Assembly: GCA_000952975.1 (NCBI GenBank) | Contig: LM997412.1 | Coordinates: 1,178,001 to 1,242,000, forward strand | DNA: 64,000 bases | Origin: Peptoniphilus sp. ING2-D1G | GTDB lineage: Bacteria; Bacillota; Clostridia; Tissierellales; Peptoniphilaceae | Direction: 5' to 3' | Position numbers and translations under genes: made by a program | Notes under the pieces: generated by a model | Seen by the model: the letters and a program-made list of their open reading frames with translations, nothing else | What the model was told of the DNA's origin: nothing | Databases searched by the model: none | Shown: piece after piece, positions 29,302-38,081 of the stretch | How the letters are laid out: each line of letters opens with the position of its first letter | How positions within the stretch are numbered: position 1 is the stretch's first letter

Positions 29302-30120
29302 ATGATTAAGAGGATAGTTAAGTTTTATTTCACCGGTACCGATACTACAAAAAAAGTAGTGGACGAATTTGTAAATACTCTTGCAAAGGAATTAAATATC
29401 AATGAAATTTATGATTTCAATTACACTTTGCCCAAATCAAGAGAAAACTCTCCCACATTTGAGGAAGGTGATCTTGTGGTATCGGGTGTCCCCACCATTG
29501 CCGGACGTGTACCCAACCTGCTTTTACCCTATTTAAACACCATTGAAGGAAAAGGTGCTTTGGGAGTTGCAATATCTTTGTATGGAAACAGAAATTTCGA
29601 TGATTGTCTTGTAGAGCAAAGAGATTTGTTGAAAAAAGGCGGAATAAACGTAATTGCTGCAGGAGCATTCATAGGTGAGCACTCCTTCTCGACAATACTT
29701 GGAGCCAATAGACCTGATGATGCGGATTTGAAAATAGTGGAAGAATTTGCAAAGAAAGTGGCTGAAAAAATTGTCCGTGAAGATTTTTCAGAACCTGAAG
29801 TAAAGGGAGAAGTTCCCTACAGACCTTACTACACTCCAAGAGATAGAAAGGGCAATCTGATAAACTTCGTAAAAATCAAACCCGAAACAGATAATGATTT
29901 ATGCATTGATTGCAAAGTATGTGCAGAGGCTTGTCCTTTAGGATCCATCGATTACGAATATACATCCAACATCATAGGCAAGTGCATGAAGTGCTGTGCA
30001 TGTATCAAAAAATGTCCTACAGGTGCCAAATACTTTGCAGATGAGGGATATAATTTCCACAGACTTGAACTTGAAATACAATACGCAGATGACAGATGCG
30101 AACCTGAATATTTTCTATGA
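29302..30120 (+). CDS. EFR1-type flavodoxin/ferredoxin fusion
   Basis: 272 aa. The N-terminal ~165 residues are flavodoxin-like (KFYFTGTDTT, GVPTIAGRVPNLLLPYL, GAFIGEHSFS). The C-terminus has two [4Fe-4S] motifs: CIDCKVCAEACP and CMKCCACIKKCP, each CxxCxxCxxxCP. This is the EFR1 arrangement, a soluble electron carrier. The partner is unknown; it is the last gene of a rightward operon with envelope proteins. GGAGGACAAT precedes the ATG. Confidence 0.88.
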   Translation: MIKRIVKFYFTGTDTTKKVVDEFVNTLAKELNINEIYDFNYTLPKSRENSPTFEEGDLVVSGVPTIAGRVPNLLLPYLNTIEGKGALGVAISLYGNRNFDDCLVEQRDLLKKGGINVIAAGAFIGEHSFSTILGANRPDDADLKIVEEFAKKVAEKIVREDFSEPEVKGEVPYRPYYTPRDRKGNLINFVKIKPETDNDLCIDCKVCAEACPLGSIDYEYTSNIIGKCMKCCACIKKCPTGAKYFADEGYNFHRLELEIQYADDRCEPEYFL

Positions 30121-30124
30121 AAAT

Positions 30125-30156
30125 AAAGGTGAGAGGGCAAAAGCCTTCTCACCTTT
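30125..30156. terminator. terminator between convergent genes
   Basis: Long hairpin AAAGGTGAGA..TCTCACCTTT. On the minus strand it is followed by a T-rich stretch, so it may serve both the EFR1 gene and the leftward gene at 30205. Confidence 0.65.
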
Positions 30157-30204
30157 GTTAATTTCAAATTTTATAACTACATTCTTTATTAAAAAGCCTG
30201 CTAA

Positions 30205-31113
30205 TCATTGATTCCTTAAAGTTTCTATAATAATCAAAAAACTATCCGTAACATTTTTTACTGAATCGTTGTATATAAAAATATTATCTGAAATATTTTC
30301 TTTTTTTAGTGTTCTTGTGGATTCAACTACTAAATTATAATCTTCAATCTGCTTTCCAAAAAGATTCAAAAACTCCAGGTACATATTCTTGATACTTTCA
30401 TTATTAGACAAATAAGTACATTTAGAAACACAGGAATAGTAGTTATAGTAGCTGTTAAGGGATCTCTGCAGAGATAAAATTTCGTTGTTGCTTGAGCCCT
30501 TCTCCATTAAATCGGATATTATGTTCATCTGAGCTCTGTAGAGATTTAAATAAGATTTTGAAAATGCATCGATGAATTCTTCCTTTTCCACTAAATCTCC
30601 GTACTCAGGTGCTTTCAAATAGTCATTTCCACTGGAGGAGTATTCCACCTTGGTGTTTATAACTACGGAATTCTCGGAAGGATTGTATGTAATTCCAAAA
30701 TCAAAAATAGAAGCTATATCTCTTATTCGGTAGTAATTATATCCTGAAATATTAATCCCCGAAATCAATATTTCCTTGTCCTCTATGTATAGCTTGGCCT
30801 TTGTAGGCTCGGCAATCGCTTTTTTTGCATAAATCGATTGAGAATTGTCTTCATAATTTTTATTTCGCAAAAGCGTGATACTATTTTTATTTTCATCGAA
30901 AAATATATCAAATTTTTTATCTGTATTTTTTAAGCTCTTGGCAATATCCTTAATTCTAAAATAATTGTATCCGTCAATGTTGTAGGAATAGTATAATTTG
31001 CTTTCATCGTTTAATTTTATTTTAGTGTTGTTAAGGTTAACTTCCATCCCGGCTCCATAGGATTTATCGGCAATAAATATAACAAGTAGAAAAGCCAAAA
31101 AAATTTTTCTCAT
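30205..31113 (-). CDS. secreted protein with two stalk-type (copper amine oxidase N-terminal-like) repeats
   Basis: 302 aa. Signal peptide MRKIFLAFLLVIFIADKSYGA. Two related short repeats follow: SYNIDGYNYFRIKDIAKSL with FDENKNSITLL (near 45-95) and NISGYNYYRIRDIASIF with NPSENSVVI (near 125-155). This repeat type occurs in Firmicutes cell-surface proteins annotated as copper amine oxidase N-terminal or stalk domain. The C-terminal half is helical and Ser/Asn rich. No catalytic motif was seen. The protein at 52828 has the same layout and is a paralogue. AAGGAGAATTAA precedes the ATG. Confidence 0.72.
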   Translation of the reverse strand: MRKIFLAFLLVIFIADKSYGAGMEVNLNNTKIKLNDESKLYYSYNIDGYNYFRIKDIAKSLKNTDKKFDIFFDENKNSITLLRNKNYEDNSQSIYAKKAIAEPTKAKLYIEDKEILISGINISGYNYYRIRDIASIFDFGITYNPSENSVVINTKVEYSSSGNDYLKAPEYGDLVEKEEFIDAFSKSYLNLYRAQMNIISDLMEKGSSNNEILSLQRSLNSYYNYYSCVSKCTYLSNNESIKNMYLEFLNLFGKQIEDYNLVVESTRTLKKENISDNIFIYNDSVKNVTDSFLIIIETLRNQ

Positions 31114-31216
31114 TTAATTCTCCTTGCACTTATATTTGTAAATACCTCTACTAAATTTTATGATATCACAAAATAAATTATAAATAAACTTTTACCGCTT
31201 TTCTTCAATGTGGATA

Positions 31217-31244
31217 TTGAACACTCAATACAATATAATATAAT
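31217..31244 (+). promoter_or_regulatory. promoter of the PLD-like gene
   Basis: TTGAAC, spacer of 16, TATAAT. Confidence 0.5.
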
Positions 31245-31303
31245 GGAATTGATATAGATGTTAGGGTGATGAAATTAATCTAAGGTGTATAAAAGGTGGT
31301 ATT

Positions 31304-32737
31304 ATGCAAAAAACAAAGAAGAAGAAGGTATTTATGTATATTATATTGATATTTATATTGTTGGTTGTTCCTTTCATATTCAGTCTTTTTACAGAAAATC
31401 CGGAAGGGACATCCATAGAGGGAAAATATTTTAACCCCAATAAATTTGAATTCCTGACTGATTTAAGCTATAAAAAAGATGGCGAAACCATAAGAGAGCA
31501 CGAAATTTTTGAGAAGGAAATTCAATTGATAAATGATGCACAGGAATTTTTAATAATAGACTGCTTTTTGTACAATGATGAATACAACAAAGGAGATATC
31601 ACATACCCGGAACAAGTCAAAGAGATGACCGACGCGATGATAGCTAAAAAAGCTTCAACGGATATCCCCATAGTGTTCATAACAGACCCCTTGAACAATT
31701 TTTACGGAGCCTACACACAAGAGCATATACAAAGGTTGATAGATGGCGGTATAGACGTCATAGTCACCGACCACGACAAAATGAAGGATTCCAATCCTCT
31801 TTTTTCAGGATTGTACAGATTTTACATTAAACGATTTGGCGTGTCCCAAAATGGGTTTATTCCGAACTTCTTTGAGAAAGGCGGCCCTAAGGTCAGCATA
31901 AGTTCTATATTGAAACTCATAAATTTCAAAGGCAATCACAGAAAAGTGTATATAAATGAAAATGAAGCCATTATTTCTTCTTCAAATCCCCACGACCCCA
32001 GTGCCTTTCACTCAAATGTAGCCGTTAAATTCAGCGGCACAGGAATAAATGATTTAATAGAAAGCGAAAAAGCTGTAGTTGAATTTTCAGGTGGAACCTT
32101 CCCCGATGTGGAATATGTTGAAAATATAAGTTTTAGAGATAAAAGCATATCCATGAGAGTATTAACGGAAAAGGCCATATTTAATGCATTGAGAGGTAAC
32201 ATAACTGAGGCTGATGAAGGAGATAAAATAAATATTGCAATGTTTTATCTTTCCGATTCAAGAATCTTGAATTTGCTGTCAAAGATGTCACAAAAAGGCG
32301 TTGAAATAAATATAATAGCCGACCCCAATAAAGATGCCTTCGGAATTGAAAAAAACGGAAGCCCCAACAGATCCGCCCTAAGCGAATTAAGCGATAAAAA
32401 TGAAAACATAAATGTAAGGTGGTACAACACTCACGGGGAACAATTCCACACAAAAATGGCGACCTTTTTCTACAATGAATCAAATGAAACTAAAGTAATA
32501 TTAGGCAGCGCAAACTTTACTCGCAGAAACCTAATGGGATACAACTTGGAAACAGATGTTGAAATTGTAGTTTCAAAGGATCACGAACTTTCAAAAGAGC
32601 TTGAAGAATATTTTAGCAGAATTTGGAATAATGAAGCCGGAGAATATACTCTCCCTCTAAGCAGTTACTATGAAAACAGAAAATTCATGGAATTGCTCTG
32701 GAAATTCCAAGAGTTTACCGGTCTGTGTACTTGGTAA
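31304..32737 (+). CDS. membrane-anchored phospholipase D-like protein
   Basis: 477 aa. An N-terminal membrane anchor (VFMYIILIFILLVVPFIFSLF) is followed by an external part with two PLD half-sites: FKGNHRKVYINENEAIISSS near residue 213 and QFHTKMATFFYN...ILGSANFTRRNL near residue 387. In the first site the Asp of HxKx4D is Glu. It could act on phospholipids or on nucleic acid; its length and the cardiolipin synthase at 16587 suggest it is not a second classical cls. AAGGTGG precedes the ATG. It stands alone with its own promoter. Confidence 0.82.
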   Translation: MQKTKKKKVFMYIILIFILLVVPFIFSLFTENPEGTSIEGKYFNPNKFEFLTDLSYKKDGETIREHEIFEKEIQLINDAQEFLIIDCFLYNDEYNKGDITYPEQVKEMTDAMIAKKASTDIPIVFITDPLNNFYGAYTQEHIQRLIDGGIDVIVTDHDKMKDSNPLFSGLYRFYIKRFGVSQNGFIPNFFEKGGPKVSISSILKLINFKGNHRKVYINENEAIISSSNPHDPSAFHSNVAVKFSGTGINDLIESEKAVVEFSGGTFPDVEYVENISFRDKSISMRVLTEKAIFNALRGNITEADEGDKINIAMFYLSDSRILNLLSKMSQKGVEINIIADPNKDAFGIEKNGSPNRSALSELSDKNENINVRWYNTHGEQFHTKMATFFYNESNETKVILGSANFTRRNLMGYNLETDVEIVVSKDHELSKELEEYFSRIWNNEAGEYTLPLSSYYENRKFMELLWKFQEFTGLCTW

Positions 32738-32949
32738 TAAAAAATTCATAACAATATATCTTTAATATAAGTAATGCCATTTATTTGCTTAAAATTAAGA
32801 TAAATTTTTAATTATACCGATGAATTGGTGTTATAAGTTATGTTTTATTGTTATTATATACTTAATTAATTAAAATATTTTCAATTTATTACACATTTTT
32901 TATTAAATTAATGTATAATAGTTAGAAATAATTTGGGAAGGAGATAACA
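32738..32949 (+). promoter_or_regulatory. upstream region of pyruvate carboxylase
   Basis: 212 A/T-rich bases. A TATAAT at 32914-32919 is the best -10; no clear -35 at the right distance. No riboswitch or biotin operator was recognised. Confidence 0.4.
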
Positions 32950-35900
32950 TTGGATAATATCAGAAAAATAAAGAAAGTACTTGTAGCAAATCGTGGCGAA
33001 ATTGCGATACGTATTTTTAGAGCATGTCGAGAACTGGGAATAAGAAGTGTCGCTATTTATTCCGCCGAAGATTCTCTTGCTATGTTTAGAACAAAAGCCG
33101 ATGAATCCTATTTGATAGGAAAGGGAAAATCTCCCTTGGACGCCTATCTCGGCATGGACGAAATAATCACCCTTGCTCTTGAAAAACAGGTGGATGCAAT
33201 TCATCCGGGATACGGATTTTTAGCTGAAAACTCCGAATTTGCAAGAAAATGTGAAGAAGCCGGAATAATATTTATAGGACCTCAACACGAAGTAATGGCA
33301 AAATTAGGAGATAAAATAGAATCAAAACTGGTAGCTCATGAAGCCGGAGTTAGAACCATCCCCGGTATAGACAGACCCATCAGATCTGATAAGCAGGCAA
33401 TTGAATTTGCAAAGGAAGCAGGATATCCCATAATGCTTAAAGCTGCTGCCGGCGGTGGTGGAAGAGGTATGAGAATAGTAAGAAATGAAGAGGAACTTCT
33501 CGAAAAATTCCACTCTGCAAAAAATGAGGCTTCAAAGGCCTTCGGAAACGATGCGATTTTTGTTGAAAAGTATTTGGAAAAACCTAAACACATAGAGGTT
33601 CAAATACTCGGAGATGCCTACGGAAATATAGTTCACCTTTATGAAAGAGATTGCTCTATACAAAGACGACATCAAAAATTAATTGAATTCACTCCTGCCT
33701 TTTCAGTACCTGAAAATGTAAAACAGGAGATTTTTGAAGACGCGCTTAAAATTGCACACTCACTTAATTACAGATCTGCAGGAACAGTTGAATTCTTAGT
33801 TGATAAGGACTTTAATCACTACTTCATTGAAGTAAATGCAAGAATTCAAGTTGAACACACCGTTACAGAAATGGTAACAGGCATAGATTTAATTCAATCG
33901 ATGATAAGAATCGCTGAAGGTTATAAACTTTCCGATGACGAAATCGGTATTGCCTCTCAGGAATCAATTACATCAAACGGATTTTCAATCCAATGTCGTA
34001 TAACAACAGAAGATCCTCTCAACAACTTTGCCCCAGACACAGGCAGAATTACAAAATACTATTCAAGCTCAGGTTTCGGAGTAAGACTGGACGGAGGAAA
34101 TGCCTTCGCAGGCTCAGTCATCACACCCTACTACGACAGTTTGTTGGTAAAAATAATATCCTATGCAAGAAATTGGCAAGATACTATCAATAAAGCAATA
34201 AGATCAGTAAGAGAAATAAAGGTTTCAGGTGTAAAAACAAATGCGGGTTTTGTACTCAACGTGCTTAACTCCAAAACCTTCAGAGATGGCAATTGTGATA
34301 CCGGATTTATAGAAGAACATCCCGAGCTGTTCCAAATAGTTACAAAACCCGATGCGGAACTTAGACTTATGAATTACATCGGAGAAATAGTAGTAAATGA
34401 CCCCAATAAAAAAGATAAAATTTACGACAACGCAGTAGTTCCACCTCTAAAAAAAGATCTTACAGGCTTCAAGGGAACAAAAGACCTATTCGATGAAATG
34501 GGAGCTGATAAATTCTGTCAATGGATTTTAGACCAAAAAAGACTTTTAATAACTGACACCACCATGAGAGATGCCCATCAATCCCTAATGGCAACCAGAC
34601 TTAGAACTTTGGACATGGAAAAAATCGCAGCCGCTACCAATGAATACATGAAGGAACTATTTTCACTTGAAATGTGGGGCGGAGCAACCTATGATGTAGC
34701 CTACAGATTTTTGCACGAAGACCCGTGGGAAAGATTAAGAATCATAAGAGAAAAAGTTCCCAACATATTGATGCAAATGCTCCTGCGTGGAAATAATACC
34801 GTAGGATACACAAATTATCCGGATAATGTAGTTAAAAGATTTATTAAAAACTCTGCAAAAAACGGCGTGGATTTGTTCAGAATTTTCGATTCATTAAACT
34901 GGATGGAAAACATGAGACTGTCCATTGACGAGGTATTAAATAACGGTAAAATTGCTGAAGGAACGATGTGTTACACAGGCGACATTCTAAATGAATCCAG
35001 GGATAAATACAACTTGAAATACTATGTCGATCTTGCAAAAGAACTTGAAAAAGCTGGATGTCATATACTTGGAATCAAGGACATGTCAGGACTGTTAAAG
35101 CCCTATGCCGCAAGAAAATTGATAAAAGCACTTAAAAACGAAGTATCCATACCTATTCATCTGCACACTCATGACACCACAGGAAATGGAGTAGCGGCAG
35201 TATTAATGGCGGCAGAAGCCGGAGTGGACATTGCCGATGTAGCCATCAATTCCATGAGCGGACTTACATCTCAACCCGCTCTTAACTCCGTAGTGGCAGC
35301 TCTGCAACACACCGATAGAGATACACTTCTCGATTTGGATAAAATCGAAGAAATAAATAAATACTGGTTGAAAGTAAGACCAATTTACGAAAACTTTGAA
35401 TCAGATTTGAAATCAGGAACCACTGAAATTTACAAATATGAAATCCCCGGCGGACAATACTCGAACCTAAAACCGCAAGTTGAAAGCTTCGGATTAGGAT
35501 ATAAATTCAAAGAAGTAATGGAAATGTATAAAAGCGTAAACGACATGGTCGGAGATATAGTAAAAGTTACACCTTCCTCCAAATTCGTAGGCGATTTGGC
35601 AATATTCATGGTTCAAAATAATTTGACCCCTGAAAACATATTGGAAAAGGGAGCAAATCTGGATTTCCCCGATTCATCAAAGAGCTATTTTAAAGGCATG
35701 ATGGGACAACCTCTGGGCGGATTCCCCAAGGATATTCAAAAAATGGTTTTAAAAGACGAAGAACCCGTCACAGTAAGAGCTGGACTTCTCCTCGATGATG
35801 AAGACTTCGAAGCAGATAAAAAATACTTGGATGAAAAATACAAAATTGACGCGACAGAAGACGACCTATTGGGATACGCTCTTTATCCGAAGGTATTTGA

Positions 35901-36396
35901 AGACTATCTGAAATTCAAAAATGAAAACGGAGAGCTTTGGAGAATGCCTTCAAGCGTGTTCTTCCACGGATTGATGGAAGAAGAATCCGTGGTAATTCCC
36001 TTAGATGAAGGAAAAAACCTGATAGTACAACTCATCGAAATAGGAAAAGTCGATGACGAAGGATTTAGAAATGTGACCTTTGAAATAAATGGAAATAGAA
36101 GAACCGTTAAAATAGAAGACAAATCTTCTTCAAATACAAATGTAAACAAAATACAAGTTAGATTTGCCGATAACGACAACCCCCAAGAAATAGGCTCTTC
36201 AATCCCGGGAAAGATAGTGGCGATAAACGTAAAAGAAGGCGAAGAAGTAAAAGCCGGTGACACCGTAATGATAATAGAAGCTATGAAGATGGAAACAAAC
36301 ATAGTGGCAAAAACAAAGGGCAAAATCGGAGAAATACTTGTAAAAGTAAATGACATGGTAGCAAGCGGACAATTGGTTGCAACCATAAAAGAATAA
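32950..36396 (+). CDS. pyc: pyruvate carboxylase
   Basis: 1148 aa, complete single-chain enzyme. Order: biotin carboxylase (residues ~1-455; ATP loop KAAAGGGGRGMRIV, EVNARIQVEHTVTE), carboxyltransferase (from ~530; TDTTMRDAHQSLMATR, HTHDTTGNGVAA for metal binding), PC-type tetramerisation region, and biotinyl domain with EAMKMETN (biotin Lys K1113). It makes oxaloacetate from pyruvate and HCO3-, feeding the TCA branch and amino acids. The start is TTG, 6 bases after GGAGAT. Monocistronic, with a strong terminator. Confidence 0.97.
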   Translation: MDNIRKIKKVLVANRGEIAIRIFRACRELGIRSVAIYSAEDSLAMFRTKADESYLIGKGKSPLDAYLGMDEIITLALEKQVDAIHPGYGFLAENSEFARKCEEAGIIFIGPQHEVMAKLGDKIESKLVAHEAGVRTIPGIDRPIRSDKQAIEFAKEAGYPIMLKAAAGGGGRGMRIVRNEEELLEKFHSAKNEASKAFGNDAIFVEKYLEKPKHIEVQILGDAYGNIVHLYERDCSIQRRHQKLIEFTPAFSVPENVKQEIFEDALKIAHSLNYRSAGTVEFLVDKDFNHYFIEVNARIQVEHTVTEMVTGIDLIQSMIRIAEGYKLSDDEIGIASQESITSNGFSIQCRITTEDPLNNFAPDTGRITKYYSSSGFGVRLDGGNAFAGSVITPYYDSLLVKIISYARNWQDTINKAIRSVREIKVSGVKTNAGFVLNVLNSKTFRDGNCDTGFIEEHPELFQIVTKPDAELRLMNYIGEIVVNDPNKKDKIYDNAVVPPLKKDLTGFKGTKDLFDEMGADKFCQWILDQKRLLITDTTMRDAHQSLMATRLRTLDMEKIAAATNEYMKELFSLEMWGGATYDVAYRFLHEDPWERLRIIREKVPNILMQMLLRGNNTVGYTNYPDNVVKRFIKNSAKNGVDLFRIFDSLNWMENMRLSIDEVLNNGKIAEGTMCYTGDILNESRDKYNLKYYVDLAKELEKAGCHILGIKDMSGLLKPYAARKLIKALKNEVSIPIHLHTHDTTGNGVAAVLMAAEAGVDIADVAINSMSGLTSQPALNSVVAALQHTDRDTLLDLDKIEEINKYWLKVRPIYENFESDLKSGTTEIYKYEIPGGQYSNLKPQVESFGLGYKFKEVMEMYKSVNDMVGDIVKVTPSSKFVGDLAIFMVQNNLTPENILEKGANLDFPDSSKSYFKGMMGQPLGGFPKDIQKMVLKDEEPVTVRAGLLLDDEDFEADKKYLDEKYKIDATEDDLLGYALYPKVFEDYLKFKNENGELWRMPSSVFFHGLMEEESVVIPLDEGKNLIVQLIEIGKVDDEGFRNVTFEINGNRRTVKIEDKSSSNTNVNKIQVRFADNDNPQEIGSSIPGKIVAINVKEGEEVKAGDTVMIIEAMKMETNIVAKTKGKIGEILVKVNDMVASGQLVATIKE

Positions 36397-36478
36397 ATAA
36401 AAACAAGGTAATATCAATAATTTTTATATTAAATATTTTATAATTATCAATAAATCTACTTAAATCAAAATTTTTAAA

Positions 36479-36513
36479 AACCGGAAGAAAGATATCTCTC
36501 TTCCGGTTTTTTT
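36479..36513 (+). terminator. terminator after pyc
   Basis: Hairpin AACCGGAAGA/TCTTCCGGTT followed by seven T. Confidence 0.92.
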
Positions 36514-36520
36514 ATACCAA

Positions 36521-36549
36521 TTGACAAAAACTTCTTATCCTGTTATCAT
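36521..36549 (+). promoter_or_regulatory. promoter of tRNA-Val
   Basis: TTGACA, spacer of exactly 17, TATCAT; transcription would start 5-8 bases before the mature tRNA end. Confidence 0.85.
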
Positions 36550-36559
36550 GAGCAGACAT

Positions 36560-36635
36560 GGGAAGTTAGCTCAGCTGGAAGAGCGCCACGTTGACATCGT
36601 GGAGGTCGCTGGTTCGAGCCCAGTACTGCCCACCA
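36560..36635 (+). tRNA. tRNA-Val (anticodon GAC), acceptor stem with one mismatch
   Basis: 76 bases with encoded CCA. D arm GCTC/GAGC; anticodon arm CCACG-TTGACAT-CGTGG gives anticodon GAC (Val, GUC/GUU codons); variable loop AGGTC; T arm GCTGG-TTCGAGC-CCAGT. The acceptor stem GGGAAGT against ACTGCCC has six pairs and one A-G mismatch at pair 4:69 (36563 with 36628). A C at 36563 would restore a perfect stem. Confidence 0.95.
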
Positions 36636-36636
36636 T

Positions 36637-36677
36637 AAAAGAGGTCACTTATTAATTTTTAACAAGTGCCCTTTTTA
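36637..36677 (+). terminator. probable terminator after tRNA-Val
   Basis: Imperfect hairpin with CACTT/AAGTG core and flanking GAGG/CCCTT pairing, followed by TTTTT. Confidence 0.55.
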
Positions 36678-36720
36678 ATTTTTATCTATATATTATCTGC
36701 GAAAAACAATTTTATCCAAC

Positions 36721-36745
36721 AAAAAAGGAGAGCTTACACTCTCCT
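36721..36745 (-). terminator. terminator after rubrerythrin
   Basis: Hairpin AGGAGAG/CTCTCCT; on the minus strand followed by six T. Confidence 0.85.
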
Positions 36746-36767
36746 CTTAGATAATTTCTTAATTTAA

Positions 36768-37352
36768 TTAATATGTTTCAACGAATACTTCGAAATATTC
36801 TCTTCCATGAGCACATGCCGGGCATACAATCGGAGCTTCTTCTCCTTCATGGATGTATCCGCAGTTTCCGCATTTCCAAAGAACAACTTGGTCTTTCTTA
36901 AAGACTTTTCCTTCTTCAATGTTTTTAGCAAGTTTTAAATATCTCTTTTCATGAGCTTCTTCAACTTCAGCGATTTCAATAAATACTTGCGCTATTTCAT
37001 CAAATCCTTCTTCCTTTGCAACCTTTGCAAATTCAGGATACATTTGAGTATGTTCTTCGTTTTCTCCAGCTGCTGCCGCTTTTAGATTTGAAAGAGTATC
37101 TCCTAAGTGAATCGGAAAATCCGCGTTTACATTTAAAGCTTCTCCATCAAGTTCAGCGTTTAAAAATTTATAAAGTCTCTTTGCATGAGCAAGTTCATTT
37201 TTGGCAGTTTCTTCAAAAATATCTGATATTTGAAGATACTTTTCCTTCTTAGCTGTGCTTGCATAATATGTGTATCTTGATCTTGCTTGTGTTTCGCCTG
37301 CAAAGGCATGCATTAAATTCAATGCTGTTTGTGTTCCCTTTAATGATTTCAT
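36768..37352 (-). CDS. rbr: rubrerythrin
   Basis: 194 aa. N-terminal ferritin-like di-iron domain with carboxylate helices (HAFAGETQARSRYTYYAS, FEETAKNELAHAKRLYKFL, GENEEHTQMYPEFAKVA, EIAEVEEAHEKRYLKLA) and C-terminal rubredoxin domain (WKCGNCGYIHEGEEAP, VCPACAHGREYFEV; two CxxC). It reduces H2O2 to water with electrons from rubredoxin or NADH systems. It starts 7 bases after the split DNA-metabolism gene and has its own terminator; it might be read through from the SOS-type promoter, but this is not shown. Confidence 0.96.
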   Translation of the reverse strand: MKSLKGTQTALNLMHAFAGETQARSRYTYYASTAKKEKYLQISDIFEETAKNELAHAKRLYKFLNAELDGEALNVNADFPIHLGDTLSNLKAAAAGENEEHTQMYPEFAKVAKEEGFDEIAQVFIEIAEVEEAHEKRYLKLAKNIEEGKVFKKDQVVLWKCGNCGYIHEGEEAPIVCPACAHGREYFEVFVETY

Positions 37353-37359
37353 TGTTTCT

Positions 37360-38081
37360 TTATCCCCTTTCCGGCAAATATTTCCAATATTTTATCGGCA
37401 TATTCGCCCTCATTAACTTTATATTTTTTCTACTATCAATTTTAACATTATTATAAAAATTTTTCCACGCATCTTCTATAAAATCTTCATCAGTTTTATA
37501 TATTATGTCTATTTTATCTATATTTAAAAATCTCAACTCACCTTCGTAATAAACCGCACAGTATTTTCTCTTTTTATCGGCTATTATAAACTTCTCATTG
37601 GGTAGTCTGTTTATAAAATATGGCACAAGTATTTTCAAAATATCATTTTCCGGTTCAATTTTGCAAATAAAAATGTATTTTTAAGTTTTTTAAATCTTAG
37701 AAGTCCTTTATAGGAATGATTTTCAGACAATATATTTTTAATCATGCTTTTAAATTCAATGACATTTTCATCTATTGAACTCATGCATACCAATCCCTTT
37801 TGAAATACATTTTTTATTACATTTGCAATTATAGTTTCTTTTTTTGGATTCTTTGAAAGATAACAGATACTAACTTCTTTAAAAAAATGTTTTGATATTT
37901 TATTTTTTATCGCACTTATTACCCTTTGCACTTTTTCTTCGGAATTGTCGGTTCTGATTATATCTTCAAAAAAGCTAATCTGATCGCTTTCTTTTATGAT
38001 TTCAATTTTTTCTATGACTTTATATGCATCAAAAACCGTGCATAAAAATCCTTCAAAGGTCCCATCATAAATGTACTTCAT
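37360..38081 (-). pseudogene. TIGR03915-type DNA metabolism protein, broken by a -1 frameshift
   Basis: Two overlapping frames make one family member of about 240 aa. Frame 1 (38081-37635, 148 aa) starts MKYIYDGTFEGFLCTVFDAY, the typical N-terminus, and runs into a stop just after LLFAK-like FLFAK. Frame 2 (37638-37360) continues with KILVPYFINRLPNEKF and ends RANMPIKYWKYLPE, the typical C-terminus. The switch is at an A-run (plus strand TTTT at 37659-37662); one extra base there would read FAK-IEPENDILKILVPYF without a break. It may be a true mutation, a sequencing error or slippage. The ATG overlaps the stop of the radical-SAM gene (ATGA), its usual partner. Confidence 0.82.

Noticed and set aside
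30646-30700. CRISPR-like or tandem repeats in the window
   Set aside because: No regularly spaced identical repeats were found anywhere; the only long repeat pair is the IS target duplication.
31304-32737. Second cardiolipin synthase
   Set aside because: Only one membrane anchor, first HxK motif altered and poor similarity to cls; kept as PLD-like protein.
35904-36386. Open frame of 160 codons opposite the end of pyc
   Set aside because: Covers the biotinyl domain region in antisense; no start signals.
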